Source: an archaeon
GTDB lineage: Archaea; Asgardarchaeota; Thorarchaeia; Thorarchaeales; Thorarchaeaceae
DNA length: 48,875 nucleotides
Assembly: GCA_024276825.1 (NCBI GenBank)
Contig: JAJRWI010000056.1
Location: 1-48,875 of the forward strand
Direction: 5' to 3'
The notes beneath the pieces were generated by a model, which worked only from the letters and a program-made list of their open reading frames with translations, was not told the origin of the DNA and made no database searches. The translations under genes and the position numbers were made by a program. Shown in pieces: positions 17,202 through 25,810 of the stretch (its first letter is position 1; every line of letters begins with the position of its first letter).

Positions 17202-18227
17202 TCACCCCTTCTTCTCCCGCTGAGTCATCAGCATTGTCTTGAATCCAAATATGGCCATTATCAACCCAATGATTGCACCAGCAGCTCCAAGCCCAATCAT
17301 TGACCATATCTCAGCATCCCAGTTGTTAATCAGCAGCTCAGCACCGATTCCTGAGATGATTGTGCCAATGAATCCAATCATAGCCCAGATTATTCTCTGA
17401 CCGCGAGTGATTGGAATCTCACCAAGAACAACATCACCAGTGTTTCCATCAATGGCACACTTGTAAAGATCTCCCTGAAACTTGTATCTGATGAGTGCAA
17501 ACGGGGCCTGAAGATATGTTGTTCCTCGCACCTGAGTCTGAGTTCTGCAGTCGAATAGCTCGGTGAGACCCGACTTTGCCATCTCACGATGTCTGTCAGC
17601 AACACGACCATTAATTGTCTTTTCAAACTCTTCAGCACCAATCTCGGCATTAAGGATGATTGGGTTCTGGTCCTTAATCCTATTAAAGTCCCATTTCTCA
17701 GTCTTGCTGAGGTCTATCTTTTCCAGATATTCTTCAAGTCCGTAAAATCGGGCCCCCTTTCGGGCAAGGAGTCTCTCAGTAGTGTCTGTATGAATCTCGT
17801 CTTGAACTGGAACATATCCGGGCTCATAATCAGTGTAGGTTTCAGTACGATAGTTCCCATCCGAGTCGCGGACCCGTCTAGTCTTTTGAACAGGAACTTG
17901 GACTGTCTTGTAACCCTTGTACCAAGTATCTGCCTTGACCATAGCAGTCCAGACAGGGACATAGATTAGGCGGTTCTCGACCACCTCTGCCTTCTTGACA
18001 AGTGACCTGTTGATCCCCTGGTTCTTTTCTAGAAATTTCCTAAATTTTCGCTCGCGTTCTTCAGCGTCAACAGCTGATTCCATGAGGTGGTCACCAATGG
18101 CCTTTCCCTCGATAGTAGTTGTTGAACCACAGAAGGAACAAGTTATCACAACATCTTCGGGGCCAAGTTTGACATTGCCATTGCAAACAGGGCACTTGAA
18201 AACATCTGCTACTTCTGAATCTGACAT
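17202..18227 (-). CDS. Zinc-ribbon membrane protein, paralogue A
   Basis: About 341 residues with the same plan as the gene that follows it: an N-terminal ribbon (CPVCNGNVKLGPEDVVITCSFCG is the paired-CxxC segment), a basic helical stretch, a long soluble middle with several aromatic strands (YVPVWTAMVKADTWYKGYKT), a GNTGDVVLGEIP strand, and two C-terminal membrane helices. GGAGAG lies 8 bases before the ATG at 18227, deciding that start over one at 18242. Conserved positions shared with paralogue B include the ribbon, VxIPVW/VYVPVW and the Tyr/Gly strand before the membrane helices. The function is unknown. Confidence 0.75.
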   Translation of the reverse strand: MSDSEVADVFKCPVCNGNVKLGPEDVVITCSFCGSTTTIEGKAIGDHLMESAVDAEERERKFRKFLEKNQGINRSLVKKAEVVENRLIYVPVWTAMVKADTWYKGYKTVQVPVQKTRRVRDSDGNYRTETYTDYEPGYVPVQDEIHTDTTERLLARKGARFYGLEEYLEKIDLSKTEKWDFNRIKDQNPIILNAEIGAEEFEKTINGRVADRHREMAKSGLTELFDCRTQTQVRGTTYLQAPFALIRYKFQGDLYKCAIDGNTGDVVLGEIPITRGQRIIWAMIGFIGTIISGIGAELLINNWDAEIWSMIGLGAAGAIIGLIMAIFGFKTMLMTQREKKG

Positions 18228-18328
18228 TATCTGACTCTCCAAATAGAGTTCCTATTCTCCTAATACTTTATGAGCGTCTATTAGTATTGTGGTCATAGAT
18301 AGGGGGAGCTGGGATAGTGCCCAGACTC

Positions 18329-19477
18329 CTATCTTTTGATTTCATCTCTCAGTCTTGCCGCTGAGAACTCATGAACTCGTTCCTTGGCCTCTTCACGGGC
18401 AGCCTGATGCTTTTCCAGAAAGTCTATCATTCTGGATGCAAGAATCTGTTTGCACTCGCCGCACAAAATCTCCCCACTCCGACATTGCTGTTCAATCTTA
18501 TTAAGTTCATTGTCATCAGGCATGAAGATAAACTGGTAATATTTGAAGACTGAACAGATATCGGGGTTGGCTCCCAGCTCACGCTGTTCCTTAGCAGTTG
18601 CTCTGCCACCTGTGAAGGCATTCATGACTTTCTTTCTTGCAAGCTTTGGCTTATCAGTCGTAAGTACTGCAGACATCGGATCTGAAGCAGACATCTTGCC
18701 ACCCTCTTGCAAGCCTGGAACAAACTTGTTCTGAATAGATGCAGGTTTGTAGTAGCCAAGGCGTTCAGCCACGTCACGAGTGACCCTCCAATATGGGTCC
18801 TGATCAATAGCACACGGGATGACACAAGGTGTTTTAGTCCCATAAATCCAAGAATGGAGGAACGCAGGAACAGCTTGAAGGGCGGGCCACCAGATACCAC
18901 CGATATTCATACTATTCTCAAATCCAAAGGCAGCTTTGGCAGTGGAGAAAGTAATCTTTCTGGCAACCTGCACTCCAATTTCATAAAGTATGTCAATGTG
19001 CTCAATATCATTTATCAAGTAAGTCTTCTCGGGTTCGAACCCAACAGCAATGACATCCAGTGCGTTGTCGTATGTGAATTGCTTTACCTGATCAATACTG
19101 AGTTCAGGATTGAACCAGAACTTTTCATCATTAGTAAGCTGAAAATAGAGTGGTGTGTCGAAACGGTCTTGCAACCATTTTGTGAACATCCATGGTACAA
19201 GGTGTCCTATGTGGACACTTCCGCTTGGTCCTCTTCCAGTATAAAGAAAGAACTTGTTGCCCTTCTCGTACTCATCAAAGACCCACTTGAGGTCTCGATG
19301 AGAGAAGAAGAGTTCGCGTTCTAGAAGTATATGCTTTTCGCCCGCAAGTCTGTAGATTCGCGCCCTGAGTTTCTTGTCAATCCTCTCGGTTCCGAAGAGT
19401 TCTATCAGGCGGTCATAGTCGACCTTGCCTGAAACTTCCCAAGGAGTCACCACAAAGTCGTCATCCTTTCCTGCCAT
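18329..19477 (-). CDS. trpS: Tryptophanyl-tRNA synthetase, archaeal/eukaryal type
   Basis: A class I synthetase that charges tRNA-Trp. GRGPSGSVHIGH (residues 81-92) is the HIGH motif, and GGKMSAS (KMSAS at 261-265) is the KMSKS loop. The 382-residue length and the N-terminal TPWEVSGKVDYDRLIELFGT extension are those of the archaeal/eukaryal form. CAIDQDPYWRVTRDVA is the conserved segment before the KMSKS loop. It starts at ATG 19477. No frame damage is seen. Confidence 0.96.
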   Translation of the reverse strand: MAGKDDDFVVTPWEVSGKVDYDRLIELFGTERIDKKLRARIYRLAGEKHILLERELFFSHRDLKWVFDEYEKGNKFFLYTGRGPSGSVHIGHLVPWMFTKWLQDRFDTPLYFQLTNDEKFWFNPELSIDQVKQFTYDNALDVIAVGFEPEKTYLINDIEHIDILYEIGVQVARKITFSTAKAAFGFENSMNIGGIWWPALQAVPAFLHSWIYGTKTPCVIPCAIDQDPYWRVTRDVAERLGYYKPASIQNKFVPGLQEGGKMSASDPMSAVLTTDKPKLARKKVMNAFTGGRATAKEQRELGANPDICSVFKYYQFIFMPDDNELNKIEQQCRSGEILCGECKQILASRMIDFLEKHQAAREEAKERVHEFSAARLRDEIKR

Positions 19478-19569
19478 TCTTTAATTCTCCATGGATGTTC
19501 AAGTAGGTTGATTTGTTTAGGTTTGGCAATTAAGTATGATGGTGATCGTCCAATAGAGGTAACATAATA

Positions 19570-19588
19570 TAGTGAAAACATTTCACTA
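19570..19588. promoter_or_regulatory. Perfect inverted repeat before the amphi-Trp/PhoU/NhaP operon
   Basis: TAGTGAAA-ACA-TTTCACTA is a perfect 8-bp inverted repeat with a 3-base spacer, 31 bases before the first ATG of the operon. An AT-rich TATA-like stretch (taacataatata, about 19559-19570) abuts it. The position near the expected transcription start fits a repressor operator. A separate 10-bp palindrome (caatgcattg) follows at 19599-19608. Confidence 0.5.
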
Positions 19589-19618
19589 ATAACACAATCA
19601 ATGCATTGGTGACCCGAA

Positions 19619-19873
19619 ATGAAGATTGAGGATTTTGAGTTTGAGGAGCTCAACACCCAGATTGCGTTGGCCGAGCTTCTCGAGAATATAGCAAGACAAA
19701 TCAGAGAGGGCAAAGAATTAGAGCTACCAATGCCAACTGTCAAGGATGGAATCATCAAGGTCGCGTTGGGAGAACCCATTGAAACCGGGATTGAAGTGAA
19801 TCTTAGAAAATACTTCACACACATCACAATTGAGATGTCTTGGGAGAAACCCCAGAAGGAGGGTAATCCATGA
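19619..19873 (+). CDS. Amphi-Trp domain-like small protein
   Basis: 84 residues. The pattern IALAELLENIARQIREGKEL (helix), then strands ending in ITIEMSW, fits the small amphi-Trp domain: a helix with LExGxELELP, three beta strands and a terminal Trp. A GGTGAC motif lies just upstream of the ATG. The last bases overlap the next start as ATGA, so it is translationally coupled to the PhoU-like gene. Halophilic archaea carry many amphi-Trp proteins of unknown role. Its place at the head of an antiporter operon suggests a link with ion or phosphate balance. Confidence 0.55.
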   Translation: MKIEDFEFEELNTQIALAELLENIARQIREGKELELPMPTVKDGIIKVALGEPIETGIEVNLRKYFTHITIEMSWEKPQKEGNP

Positions 19874-20484
19874 GTTCGGAGAATCTGTCAAGACAGGAGA
19901 TTCTGGATCATCTATTACTAATTGTTGAAAAAATGGAAAAAGTCAGCGAGATGATTAATCGCGACGCTGCTCAAGAGGTGAAGAAGGAAGGCGAGGAATG
20001 GATTGAAACTAGGGAGCAGGCAGGTAGGTACATCAAAGAGATTCATGATCTTTACTCATTTGTAAAAAGGCTGCCATCTGATGAGGCCGGAATAGCTACG
20101 CTCTCAATACTTTCAATTCTAATTCAGATTCAATCATCATTCAAACACATCTTGGTCCTGCTTGATATGCTGAAAGGACAAGCATTTGATGAGGTGTTTA
20201 TGGACTCGTTTAGGAGAATTGCCTCTAAAGTACACGAGGCGTTTCTTGTTCTGAAAAAGATGCTGACAACCTGCACCTCTGAAAGTGAAGAAGTTGCAGC
20301 TTGCCTTCAAGAAGTCATGCGACTTGAGCGCGAAGTAGATGAGGATAATATCATAATTTGTCGGCAGATCTCCATCACTGGAGATGCAAGCACAGTATGT
20401 TATCTCATGAGAAAGATTGTGCGAGAGCTGGAGCATGTTTCAGACTTTATCAAAGAGTGTGCAGAGATACTCGCGGACTTTTGA
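19870..20484 (+). CDS. PhoU/DUF47-like helical regulator
   Basis: 204 residues, nearly all helix, with no membrane segment. The helices have the spacing and acidic/hydrophobic pattern of PhoU/DUF47 proteins, which bind metals and control transporters: MRLEREVDEDNIIICRQI, followed by RKIVRELEHVSDFIKECAEI, the latter close to the PhoU E-x3-D-x2-x-N signature helix. It overlaps the upstream gene by 4 bases and lies 10 bases before the antiporter gene. A regulatory role on that antiporter is the simplest reading. PhoU identity is moderately supported. Confidence 0.6.
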   Translation: MSSENLSRQEILDHLLLIVEKMEKVSEMINRDAAQEVKKEGEEWIETREQAGRYIKEIHDLYSFVKRLPSDEAGIATLSILSILIQIQSSFKHILVLLDMLKGQAFDEVFMDSFRRIASKVHEAFLVLKKMLTTCTSESEEVAACLQEVMRLEREVDEDNIIICRQISITGDASTVCYLMRKIVRELEHVSDFIKECAEILADF

Positions 20485-20494
20485 GGTGTGCTAA

Positions 20495-22066
20495 ATGGCT
20501 GTGGAGGGACTTTATATCGTTGCAGGGGTCCTCATAATAGGCGCGGCCATTTCAAAGATTGCAGGACAGTATAAGTTTCCATATCCTATTGTCTTGATTA
20601 TTCTTGGAATAGTTCTCAGACAATTGATTCAAGAAGAACTTCTTGATATTGTTGGATTTGGTATTATAGCCTCACTCACATTGGCCAGCGTACTGTTTTA
20701 TGCTGGTCTAACAATGAATGTTAAAGAACTGAGACTCTCGATACGATCAGTGCTACTTCTTGCGACGGCAGGGGTTATGCTCACATCGATTATTGCTGGT
20801 GTGACGATCTCAATGTTCTCAACAATTGGCCTTGTTGCATTCTTGATTGGAGCAATCCTTTCACCAACAGATCCAGCTGCTCTGTTTTCTGTCCTTGAGA
20901 GCGGTGGTGTAAAAATCAAGAGAAAGCTTGTTTCAATCCTTGAAGGAGAGGCGGTGTTCAATGATGCCACCGCTGTGATTGTAGTCATCACAGTCTTCCT
21001 ACCATTTGTTGTGCCTGAATTAGCAAGGCCATGGTATATTGTGATAGTTCAGTTTGTCATGAGCATAATAGTTGGAGCCATGATAGGTGCAGGAGTCGCC
21101 TATGCAATTGGAAAGCTACTCCTGAAGACTGGCGAGGAAACAAACATTGCGATTCTAACAGCAACCACGCCCATCCTTGCCTACGGAATAGGTGAGTTGT
21201 TTGCGGTTATCGAGATTCATCCCGGAGCCTTGGCTGCGGTCTCTGCAGGCATTTTCATGGCAAACTTTAGACAGATGGGATTTGGTATATTACCCCAAAA
21301 ATCTATGAGAGGGGCCATGAAGCAGGTTTCATTCACCTTTGAGATCATTGTGTTCACAATGCTTGGATTCTCACTGAATCTTGAGAGCATGATAGCAAAC
21401 CCATCGATCATGCTGCTAGGAATCACAATTGCTATTCTTGTCATATTTGTCGCAAGACCAATCTCAGTGTTTCTGGTGACCATGTATGACAAGTCAATGA
21501 GTGTTAAAGACCGCTTCTTTGTCAGTTGGGCAGGAGTGAAGGGCGTAGCCAGTGCAGCTCTTGCAGCTATTGTCTTGAGCAGCATAACAGACCCAATAAT
21601 CAGTGAGTTGATTAACTCGATAGTGTTCATAGTACTGATGGCAAGTCTCACAATACAAGGGCTCACAACACCATATTTTGCCACGAAACTTGGACTTGTA
21701 GAAAAAAGAGACATTGCAAAGGAGATCACAATTCAGCGAGATGCTGCAAGGCAAGTGCTTCTTCATCTTGTTGACCAGTATACCGAGGGGAAGATAGACC
21801 ACGACCTCTACCTTCAACTCAAGGCTGAGCTAGAGGAAGAGATCTTCACTTTAGAAGATGAACTAAAACGGGTCATCTCTGAAAGGAGGGCCAGACTGAG
21901 AGAACTCGAAATAAGGAAAGGGCTGCTTGAGCAAAAGATCAAGTTCTATCGAAGTCAGTTTGAGAGAGGCCTACTTGAGAGTGCATCACTTGAGGAACAT
22001 GTCAGGGAACTCGAAACAGAGATAGATGAACTTGAAACATTGATGGTCAGATTTCGTCAAGAATAA
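20495..22066 (+). CDS. nhaP: CPA1-type Na+(K+)/H+ antiporter with cytosolic coiled coil
   Basis: 523 residues. The first ~400 hold about 12 membrane segments with CPA1 signatures: SPTDPAALFSVLE (unwound helix 4) and GEAVFNDATAVIV (the Asn-Asp pair of electroneutral antiporters). A WAGVKGVASAALA segment matches the NhaP/NHE helix with a conserved Lys/Arg region. Residues about 410-523 are a charged coiled coil (ELEEEIFTLEDELKRVISER and on), a likely cytosolic regulatory tail. It exchanges a monovalent cation for protons at the membrane; the ion is not decidable here. It is the last gene of the amphi-Trp/PhoU operon, with GAGGTG before the ATG. Confidence 0.9.
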   Translation: MAVEGLYIVAGVLIIGAAISKIAGQYKFPYPIVLIILGIVLRQLIQEELLDIVGFGIIASLTLASVLFYAGLTMNVKELRLSIRSVLLLATAGVMLTSIIAGVTISMFSTIGLVAFLIGAILSPTDPAALFSVLESGGVKIKRKLVSILEGEAVFNDATAVIVVITVFLPFVVPELARPWYIVIVQFVMSIIVGAMIGAGVAYAIGKLLLKTGEETNIAILTATTPILAYGIGELFAVIEIHPGALAAVSAGIFMANFRQMGFGILPQKSMRGAMKQVSFTFEIIVFTMLGFSLNLESMIANPSIMLLGITIAILVIFVARPISVFLVTMYDKSMSVKDRFFVSWAGVKGVASAALAAIVLSSITDPIISELINSIVFIVLMASLTIQGLTTPYFATKLGLVEKRDIAKEITIQRDAARQVLLHLVDQYTEGKIDHDLYLQLKAELEEEIFTLEDELKRVISERRARLRELEIRKGLLEQKIKFYRSQFERGLLESASLEEHVRELETEIDELETLMVRFRQE

Positions 22067-22106
22067 CATCTGCCTCATTTGACCAGAGATTGATGAAATA
22101 TCTAAA

Positions 22107-22763
22107 TTAGAAAGACACTTTGCGAATGTTCTCTGGAATACTCACACCGGTCTTCCCAGCAAAGATGTCTCTTAATAGTTCGAAATGCTCATCGAGGTCT
22201 CGCAGTAGTTTATCAAGTGCCTGAGGAGCGATGTTTGGCTCAACGGTCCAAATTGTCAGATAATTGCTAATCACGCCAAGGTCCACTGTTCCCTCTTCGA
22301 GGTCCTGATAGATTGTTATCTTGACAAGGAATTCTGCCTCGAACATGTTGAGAATGTCTTGAATTGACATGATGATGAGGTCAAGGAATCCAACAAAGTC
22401 ATCAAGCTGTTCGTTCTTGTCAATGCTTCCTCTGAGTGATTCTGCAAAAGTCTGAATAGACTGCATGTTTTGACGCAGAGTTTCGAACATCTTCATGAGT
22501 TTCGTAAATTCTTTGATTGATGACTCCAAGGCAGGCACGAGTTTGTCAAAGAGATCAACTAATAGCTTTCCCTTTGTCTTCTCTCGCAGGTCTTGAAATG
22601 TTTCAAGTTTTCCCAATGAGCCCTCCAAGTGCTCAAGTTGTACAATCCTATTTGTCACTGCTTGAATGGACTTGACAGAATTACGTTGTATCTTTGCCCA
22701 TCGTTCAACAAATGTTTCGATCCCATCACGGAGATCTTCAAGAACTTCTATTTCGCGTGCCAA
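22107..22763 (-). CDS. Unknown helical protein
   Basis: 218 residues, predicted almost wholly alpha-helical with heptad-like leucines in the first 120 residues (VQLEHLEGSLGKLETFQDL, LFDKLVPALESSIKEF). No cysteines, metal motif or membrane segment is seen. It converges on the antiporter gene, 40 bases from its stop. I recognise no family. Its acidic helical bundle resembles in general style the PhoU-like protein of the neighbouring operon, but no shared motif is visible. Confidence 0.65.
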   Translation of the reverse strand: MAREIEVLEDLRDGIETFVERWAKIQRNSVKSIQAVTNRIVQLEHLEGSLGKLETFQDLREKTKGKLLVDLFDKLVPALESSIKEFTKLMKMFETLRQNMQSIQTFAESLRGSIDKNEQLDDFVGFLDLIIMSIQDILNMFEAEFLVKITIYQDLEEGTVDLGVISNYLTIWTVEPNIAPQALDKLLRDLDEHFELLRDIFAGKTGVSIPENIRKVSF

Positions 22764-22851
22764 TGTCTACTCGTAATTACAATCTGATTATTGCTTGATA
22801 AATGATTCTGCGTTGGCACTAATTAGACGATTATTTTGGCAATTGATTTTC

Positions 22852-23436
22852 TTAAAGTGCTTGCTTAATGATATCGGAACGTGTGATAATCCCCTGAATG
22901 CGGCCTCCGCTCTCAACAATGACAGCTTGGTATACTTCTAGCAATGGGATGATTGTATCAAGGGGAGTGTCTTCATCCACTTTTGGCACCCCGCCTGAAC
23001 TCATGACTGCCTCAACGGTGACTTCATTCAGATTAAGAGAGATATTTCTAATGATGTCGCGTTCTGTGATGACCCCGATTGTCTGACCAAGCCGAACAAC
23101 AGGCAACTGTGAGAAACTACGGCGTCTCATAATCCTTACTGCATCTGCCACCGAATCGCGCGCATTAATAGTGATGGGATTCTTTGACATTACATCCCCA
23201 CACTTCTTACCACGGGGCCTTATCAGAACCCTGCGTATTCTCAATAAGGTCGACAGTTTGGGATCCACCTTGCCACTCTCGAGTCGGGCTATATATGCCT
23301 GTGAAACCCCGAGCTCATCAGCAAGTTCCTCTTGGGTCAGGCCGATCTCTTTCCTCAATTTGACCAGAGATTCAATCTCATTTTGGACTTGCTTCATCCA
23401 TTTCCGTTTCTGCCATGATGTTGTTCTTGGTGACAC
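22852..23436 (-). CDS. HTH (Xre) - CBS-CBS transcriptional regulator
   Basis: 194 residues. An Xre-type helix-turn-helix occupies about 20-75 (LRKEIGLTQEELADELGVSQAYIARLESG). A tandem CBS pair follows: CBS1 begins at DVMSKNPITI (about 80-135) and CBS2 at AVMSSGGVPKV (about 140-194). CBS pairs bind adenosyl ligands such as AMP, ATP or SAM, so this regulator should couple DNA binding to such a ligand. The GTG at 23436 has GGTGGTGAT just upstream; ATG at 23397 is an alternative. It is divergent from SAM synthetase, with a perfect inverted repeat between them. Confidence 0.88.
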   Translation of the reverse strand: MSPRTTSWQKRKWMKQVQNEIESLVKLRKEIGLTQEELADELGVSQAYIARLESGKVDPKLSTLLRIRRVLIRPRGKKCGDVMSKNPITINARDSVADAVRIMRRRSFSQLPVVRLGQTIGVITERDIIRNISLNLNEVTVEAVMSSGGVPKVDEDTPLDTIIPLLEVYQAVIVESGGRIQGIITRSDIIKQAL

Positions 23437-23460
23437 CTAATCACCACCTATTACATATTT

Positions 23461-23486
23461 GTTATATTTTTTTCAGAAAATATAAC
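23461..23486. promoter_or_regulatory. 10-bp perfect inverted repeat between the HTH-CBS gene and SAM synthetase
   Basis: GTTATATTTT-tttcag-AAAATATAAC has perfect 10-bp arms with a 6-base spacer. Direct repeats TATTACATA flank it at 23449-23457 and 23490-23498, 41 bases apart. It is the probable operator for the adjacent HTH-CBS regulator, controlling one or both divergent genes. Confidence 0.6.
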
Positions 23487-23511
23487 TTTTATTACATAGA
23501 CTAACTAAAGG

Positions 23512-23519
23512 TATTTAAG
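23512..23519 (+). promoter_or_regulatory. Putative TATA box for SAM synthetase
   Basis: tatttaag about 58 bases before the ATG at 23570, preceded by a purine-rich aaagg that could serve as BRE. It lies 25 bases downstream of the inverted repeat. Confidence 0.4.
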
Positions 23520-23569
23520 ACAAAGAAAATGGGCAGAAGGAAGAAAAAACACCATTTGATGTGATGATA

Positions 23570-24769
23570 ATGGAAATAGAAATTACACGAGGACTTGGAG
23601 TTCCTGTTGCTGAGAGAAAAGTCGAGATTGTCGAGAGAAAGGGAAAGGGGCACCCTGACACCCTTTGCGACAAAGCAGCAGAAGAGCTATCAGTCAGACT
23701 CAGTCAGTATTATCTCGAGGAGTTTGGCAGGGTTCAGCATCATAATGTGGACAAGGTATTACTTGTCGGCGGTCAGTCCTATTCACCATTTGGTGGTGGC
23801 GATGTGATCGAGCCCATCTATATTTTGCTAAGTGGTAGGGCAGTCTCAAAAGTAATTGATAATGAAGAGCATATCATCCCGGTTGGAAAATTTGCAATCG
23901 AGCATACACGTGAATGGCTTCAGAAGGACCTGCCACATCTAGATGTAAATTCTGATGTTATAATTGACTACAAGATTCGAGCTGGAAGCACTGATCTTGT
24001 CGGAAACTTTGATGTTGCAGTAGATGTACCCCGTGCAAACGATACAAGCTTCGGAGTTGCATACGGCCCAATGACTGCCACCGAATTACTTGTGCTTCAT
24101 TCAGAACACATGCTCAACGATCCAAAAACAAAGAAGAAGTGGCCGCAGATTGGTGAAGACATCAAGGTCATGGGAACACGAGTGGATAACACAATTCATG
24201 TTCAAGTAGCAGCGGCAATAATCTCAACTGAAACCAAAGATGCCGAAGAGTATGCAAATGTAATGGAAGGTATTGATAATATGGTAAGAGACCTTGCTGC
24301 AAAGATAACCGATCTCAATATTGAGGTGAGCGTGAATACAGCAGACAAGCCCGATGAGGGACTATTCTATCTCACGGTAACTGGCACTTCAGCAGAGCAT
24401 GGCGATGATGGTCAGGTCGGAAGAGGCAACAGAGCCAATGGACTGATCACTCCTTATCGGCCAATGACACTTGAGGCAGCAGCTGGTAAAAACCCCGTTT
24501 CACACGTTGGTAAGACATATAATGTTGCCGCACGTGAGATTGTAAACAAAGTGGTCGATGAGTACCCAGATCTAACACAAGTCTATTGTTACATGGTGAG
24601 CCAGATAGGAGCACCAATCACTGAGCCAAGGGCAGTGAATGTTGAGGTCTTTGGCGATGTCAACCTGAATGATCTTCGATCTTCAATTGAGAGCATCATT
24701 GAGGAAGAATGTCAAAGGCTCCCCGATGTCTGGAAGGGATTCATCGATCGCAAATATCAACTCTGGTAG
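23570..24769 (+). CDS. mat: S-adenosylmethionine synthetase, archaeal type
   Basis: It makes SAM from methionine and ATP. The sequence matches the archaeal MAT family, which is divergent from bacterial MetK: ERKGKGHPDTLCDKAAEEL near the N-terminus, GGGDVIEPIYILLSGRA, GTSAEHGDDGQVGRGNRANG (the conserved Gly-rich metal/phosphate region) and the C-terminal SQIGAPITEPRAV. The length of about 399 residues is normal. ATG at 23570 is used; GTG 23561 and ATG 23564 are also in frame. It is monocistronic with a strong hairpin terminator, and divergent from an HTH-CBS regulator. Confidence 0.95.
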   Translation: MEIEITRGLGVPVAERKVEIVERKGKGHPDTLCDKAAEELSVRLSQYYLEEFGRVQHHNVDKVLLVGGQSYSPFGGGDVIEPIYILLSGRAVSKVIDNEEHIIPVGKFAIEHTREWLQKDLPHLDVNSDVIIDYKIRAGSTDLVGNFDVAVDVPRANDTSFGVAYGPMTATELLVLHSEHMLNDPKTKKKWPQIGEDIKVMGTRVDNTIHVQVAAAIISTETKDAEEYANVMEGIDNMVRDLAAKITDLNIEVSVNTADKPDEGLFYLTVTGTSAEHGDDGQVGRGNRANGLITPYRPMTLEAAAGKNPVSHVGKTYNVAAREIVNKVVDEYPDLTQVYCYMVSQIGAPITEPRAVNVEVFGDVNLNDLRSSIESIIEEECQRLPDVWKGFIDRKYQLW

Positions 24770-24779
24770 CATAATGCAT

Positions 24780-24819
24780 TCAGTGCGGCCTATGCTCGCA
24801 CTGATATTAACTATTTTTT
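24780..24819 (+). terminator. Hairpin terminator after SAM synthetase
   Basis: TCAGTGCG-gcctatgct-CGCACTGA is a perfect 8-bp stem, followed by an AT-rich run ending in TATTTTTT. It starts 11 bases after the stop codon. Confidence 0.7.
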
Positions 24820-24875
24820 GTTGGATGCGTATGGATTTCCTTGAGATGGATCTTTGCCACTTCAAGGAGTGGAGT

Positions 24876-25799
24876 CTATGGAAGTTGCAAGAATGGCAAT
24901 GCATTAGTCAACGGTGGAGTCAGGAGTAATCCTGTGAATAACCAGAAAAACGCGAAAGCCATGTAAATTGATGCTAGCTTGAAGATCTTGAATGTCTTCG
25001 TAGTGCTTGGATTCTTAAGATTTGACAGGGACTTCACAATTACCAACACTGCAAAGATAATGAGCGGAATCTGTGCAACAAGATGAATCTTTAGCGCAAT
25101 TGCAGTGGTCATTATCATGAGAGCGCTGAGCAGTGCCGCTCCAGCAGTGACCCTGATAGCCTGGCGTTCACCATTGACAACAGGCCACATCGGCACTCCA
25201 GCCTGACGATAGCCCTCAAGATTTTCAGGGATGAGAGACAATGTGAGAATGTGAAGTGGAATCCAAGTAATCACGAAGAGGGCCATGAAAATCCCAACCA
25301 GATCGATAATGTTCAGAATTGCCGTTCGCCCGGCGAGAGCGGGAAGGCCTCCCGCAATACCACCAAACAGGATTGAATACTTGGTTCTACGTTTCAACAA
25401 AACAGAATATACAATGACATCAAAGAAGAAGCCAAAGAAGACCACCACCATTGTCAGGAAGTTAATGAATATTCCACAGAGAAATATACCCACCGTGGTC
25501 CATGTTGCACCATGAGCCAAGACCTTTCGTGGTGAGATCAAACCCTTTGGCAAGGGGCGATCACTGGTACGACTCATCTTTGCATCAATATCCATGTCAA
25601 TATACATGTTCAACATAGTAGAACCAGAAATTGCAAGAACAAGGGCGATAATCACCCAGAAGAGAAGAAGGGGGTTAATACCCACCGACCAAGAGCTGAT
25701 CAGGTAGGCAAAGCCCGTAGTGTATACAAGCAGAAAGGTCTGCTTACTCTTGATGAGTTCGCCATACAGGGATCTGATGGAGTATGGTTCATCACCCAT
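24876..25799 (-). CDS. ctaB: Heme O synthase (protoheme IX farnesyltransferase), CtaB-like
   Basis: A UbiA-superfamily prenyltransferase with 8 to 9 membrane segments (about 307 residues). The first Asp-rich motif is NMYIDMDIDAKMSRT (N64, D68, D72; NxxxDxxxD), followed by SDRPLPKGLIS. The CtaB-specific loop reads YSVLLKRRTKYSILFGG and IAGGLPALAGRTA, which separates it from UbiA proteins that prenylate quinone or lipid precursors. It farnesylates heme B to heme O, a cofactor used by heme-copper oxidases. ATG 25799 is chosen because GAGGTG lies about 7 bases upstream. It begins 12 bases past the stop of the oxidase-like gene, so both are in one operon. Confidence 0.85.
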   Translation of the reverse strand: MGDEPYSIRSLYGELIKSKQTFLLVYTTGFAYLISSWSVGINPLLLFWVIIALVLAISGSTMLNMYIDMDIDAKMSRTSDRPLPKGLISPRKVLAHGATWTTVGIFLCGIFINFLTMVVVFFGFFFDVIVYSVLLKRRTKYSILFGGIAGGLPALAGRTAILNIIDLVGIFMALFVITWIPLHILTLSLIPENLEGYRQAGVPMWPVVNGERQAIRVTAGAALLSALMIMTTAIALKIHLVAQIPLIIFAVLVIVKSLSNLKNPSTTKTFKIFKLASIYMAFAFFWLFTGLLLTPPLTNALPFLQLP

Positions 25800-25810
25800 C
25801 TGAGCACACC

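Noticed and set aside
19028..19045. T-arm-like gggttcgaaccc
   Set aside because: It lies inside the intact trpS coding sequence (codes for GFEP) and no other tRNA arm surrounds it.
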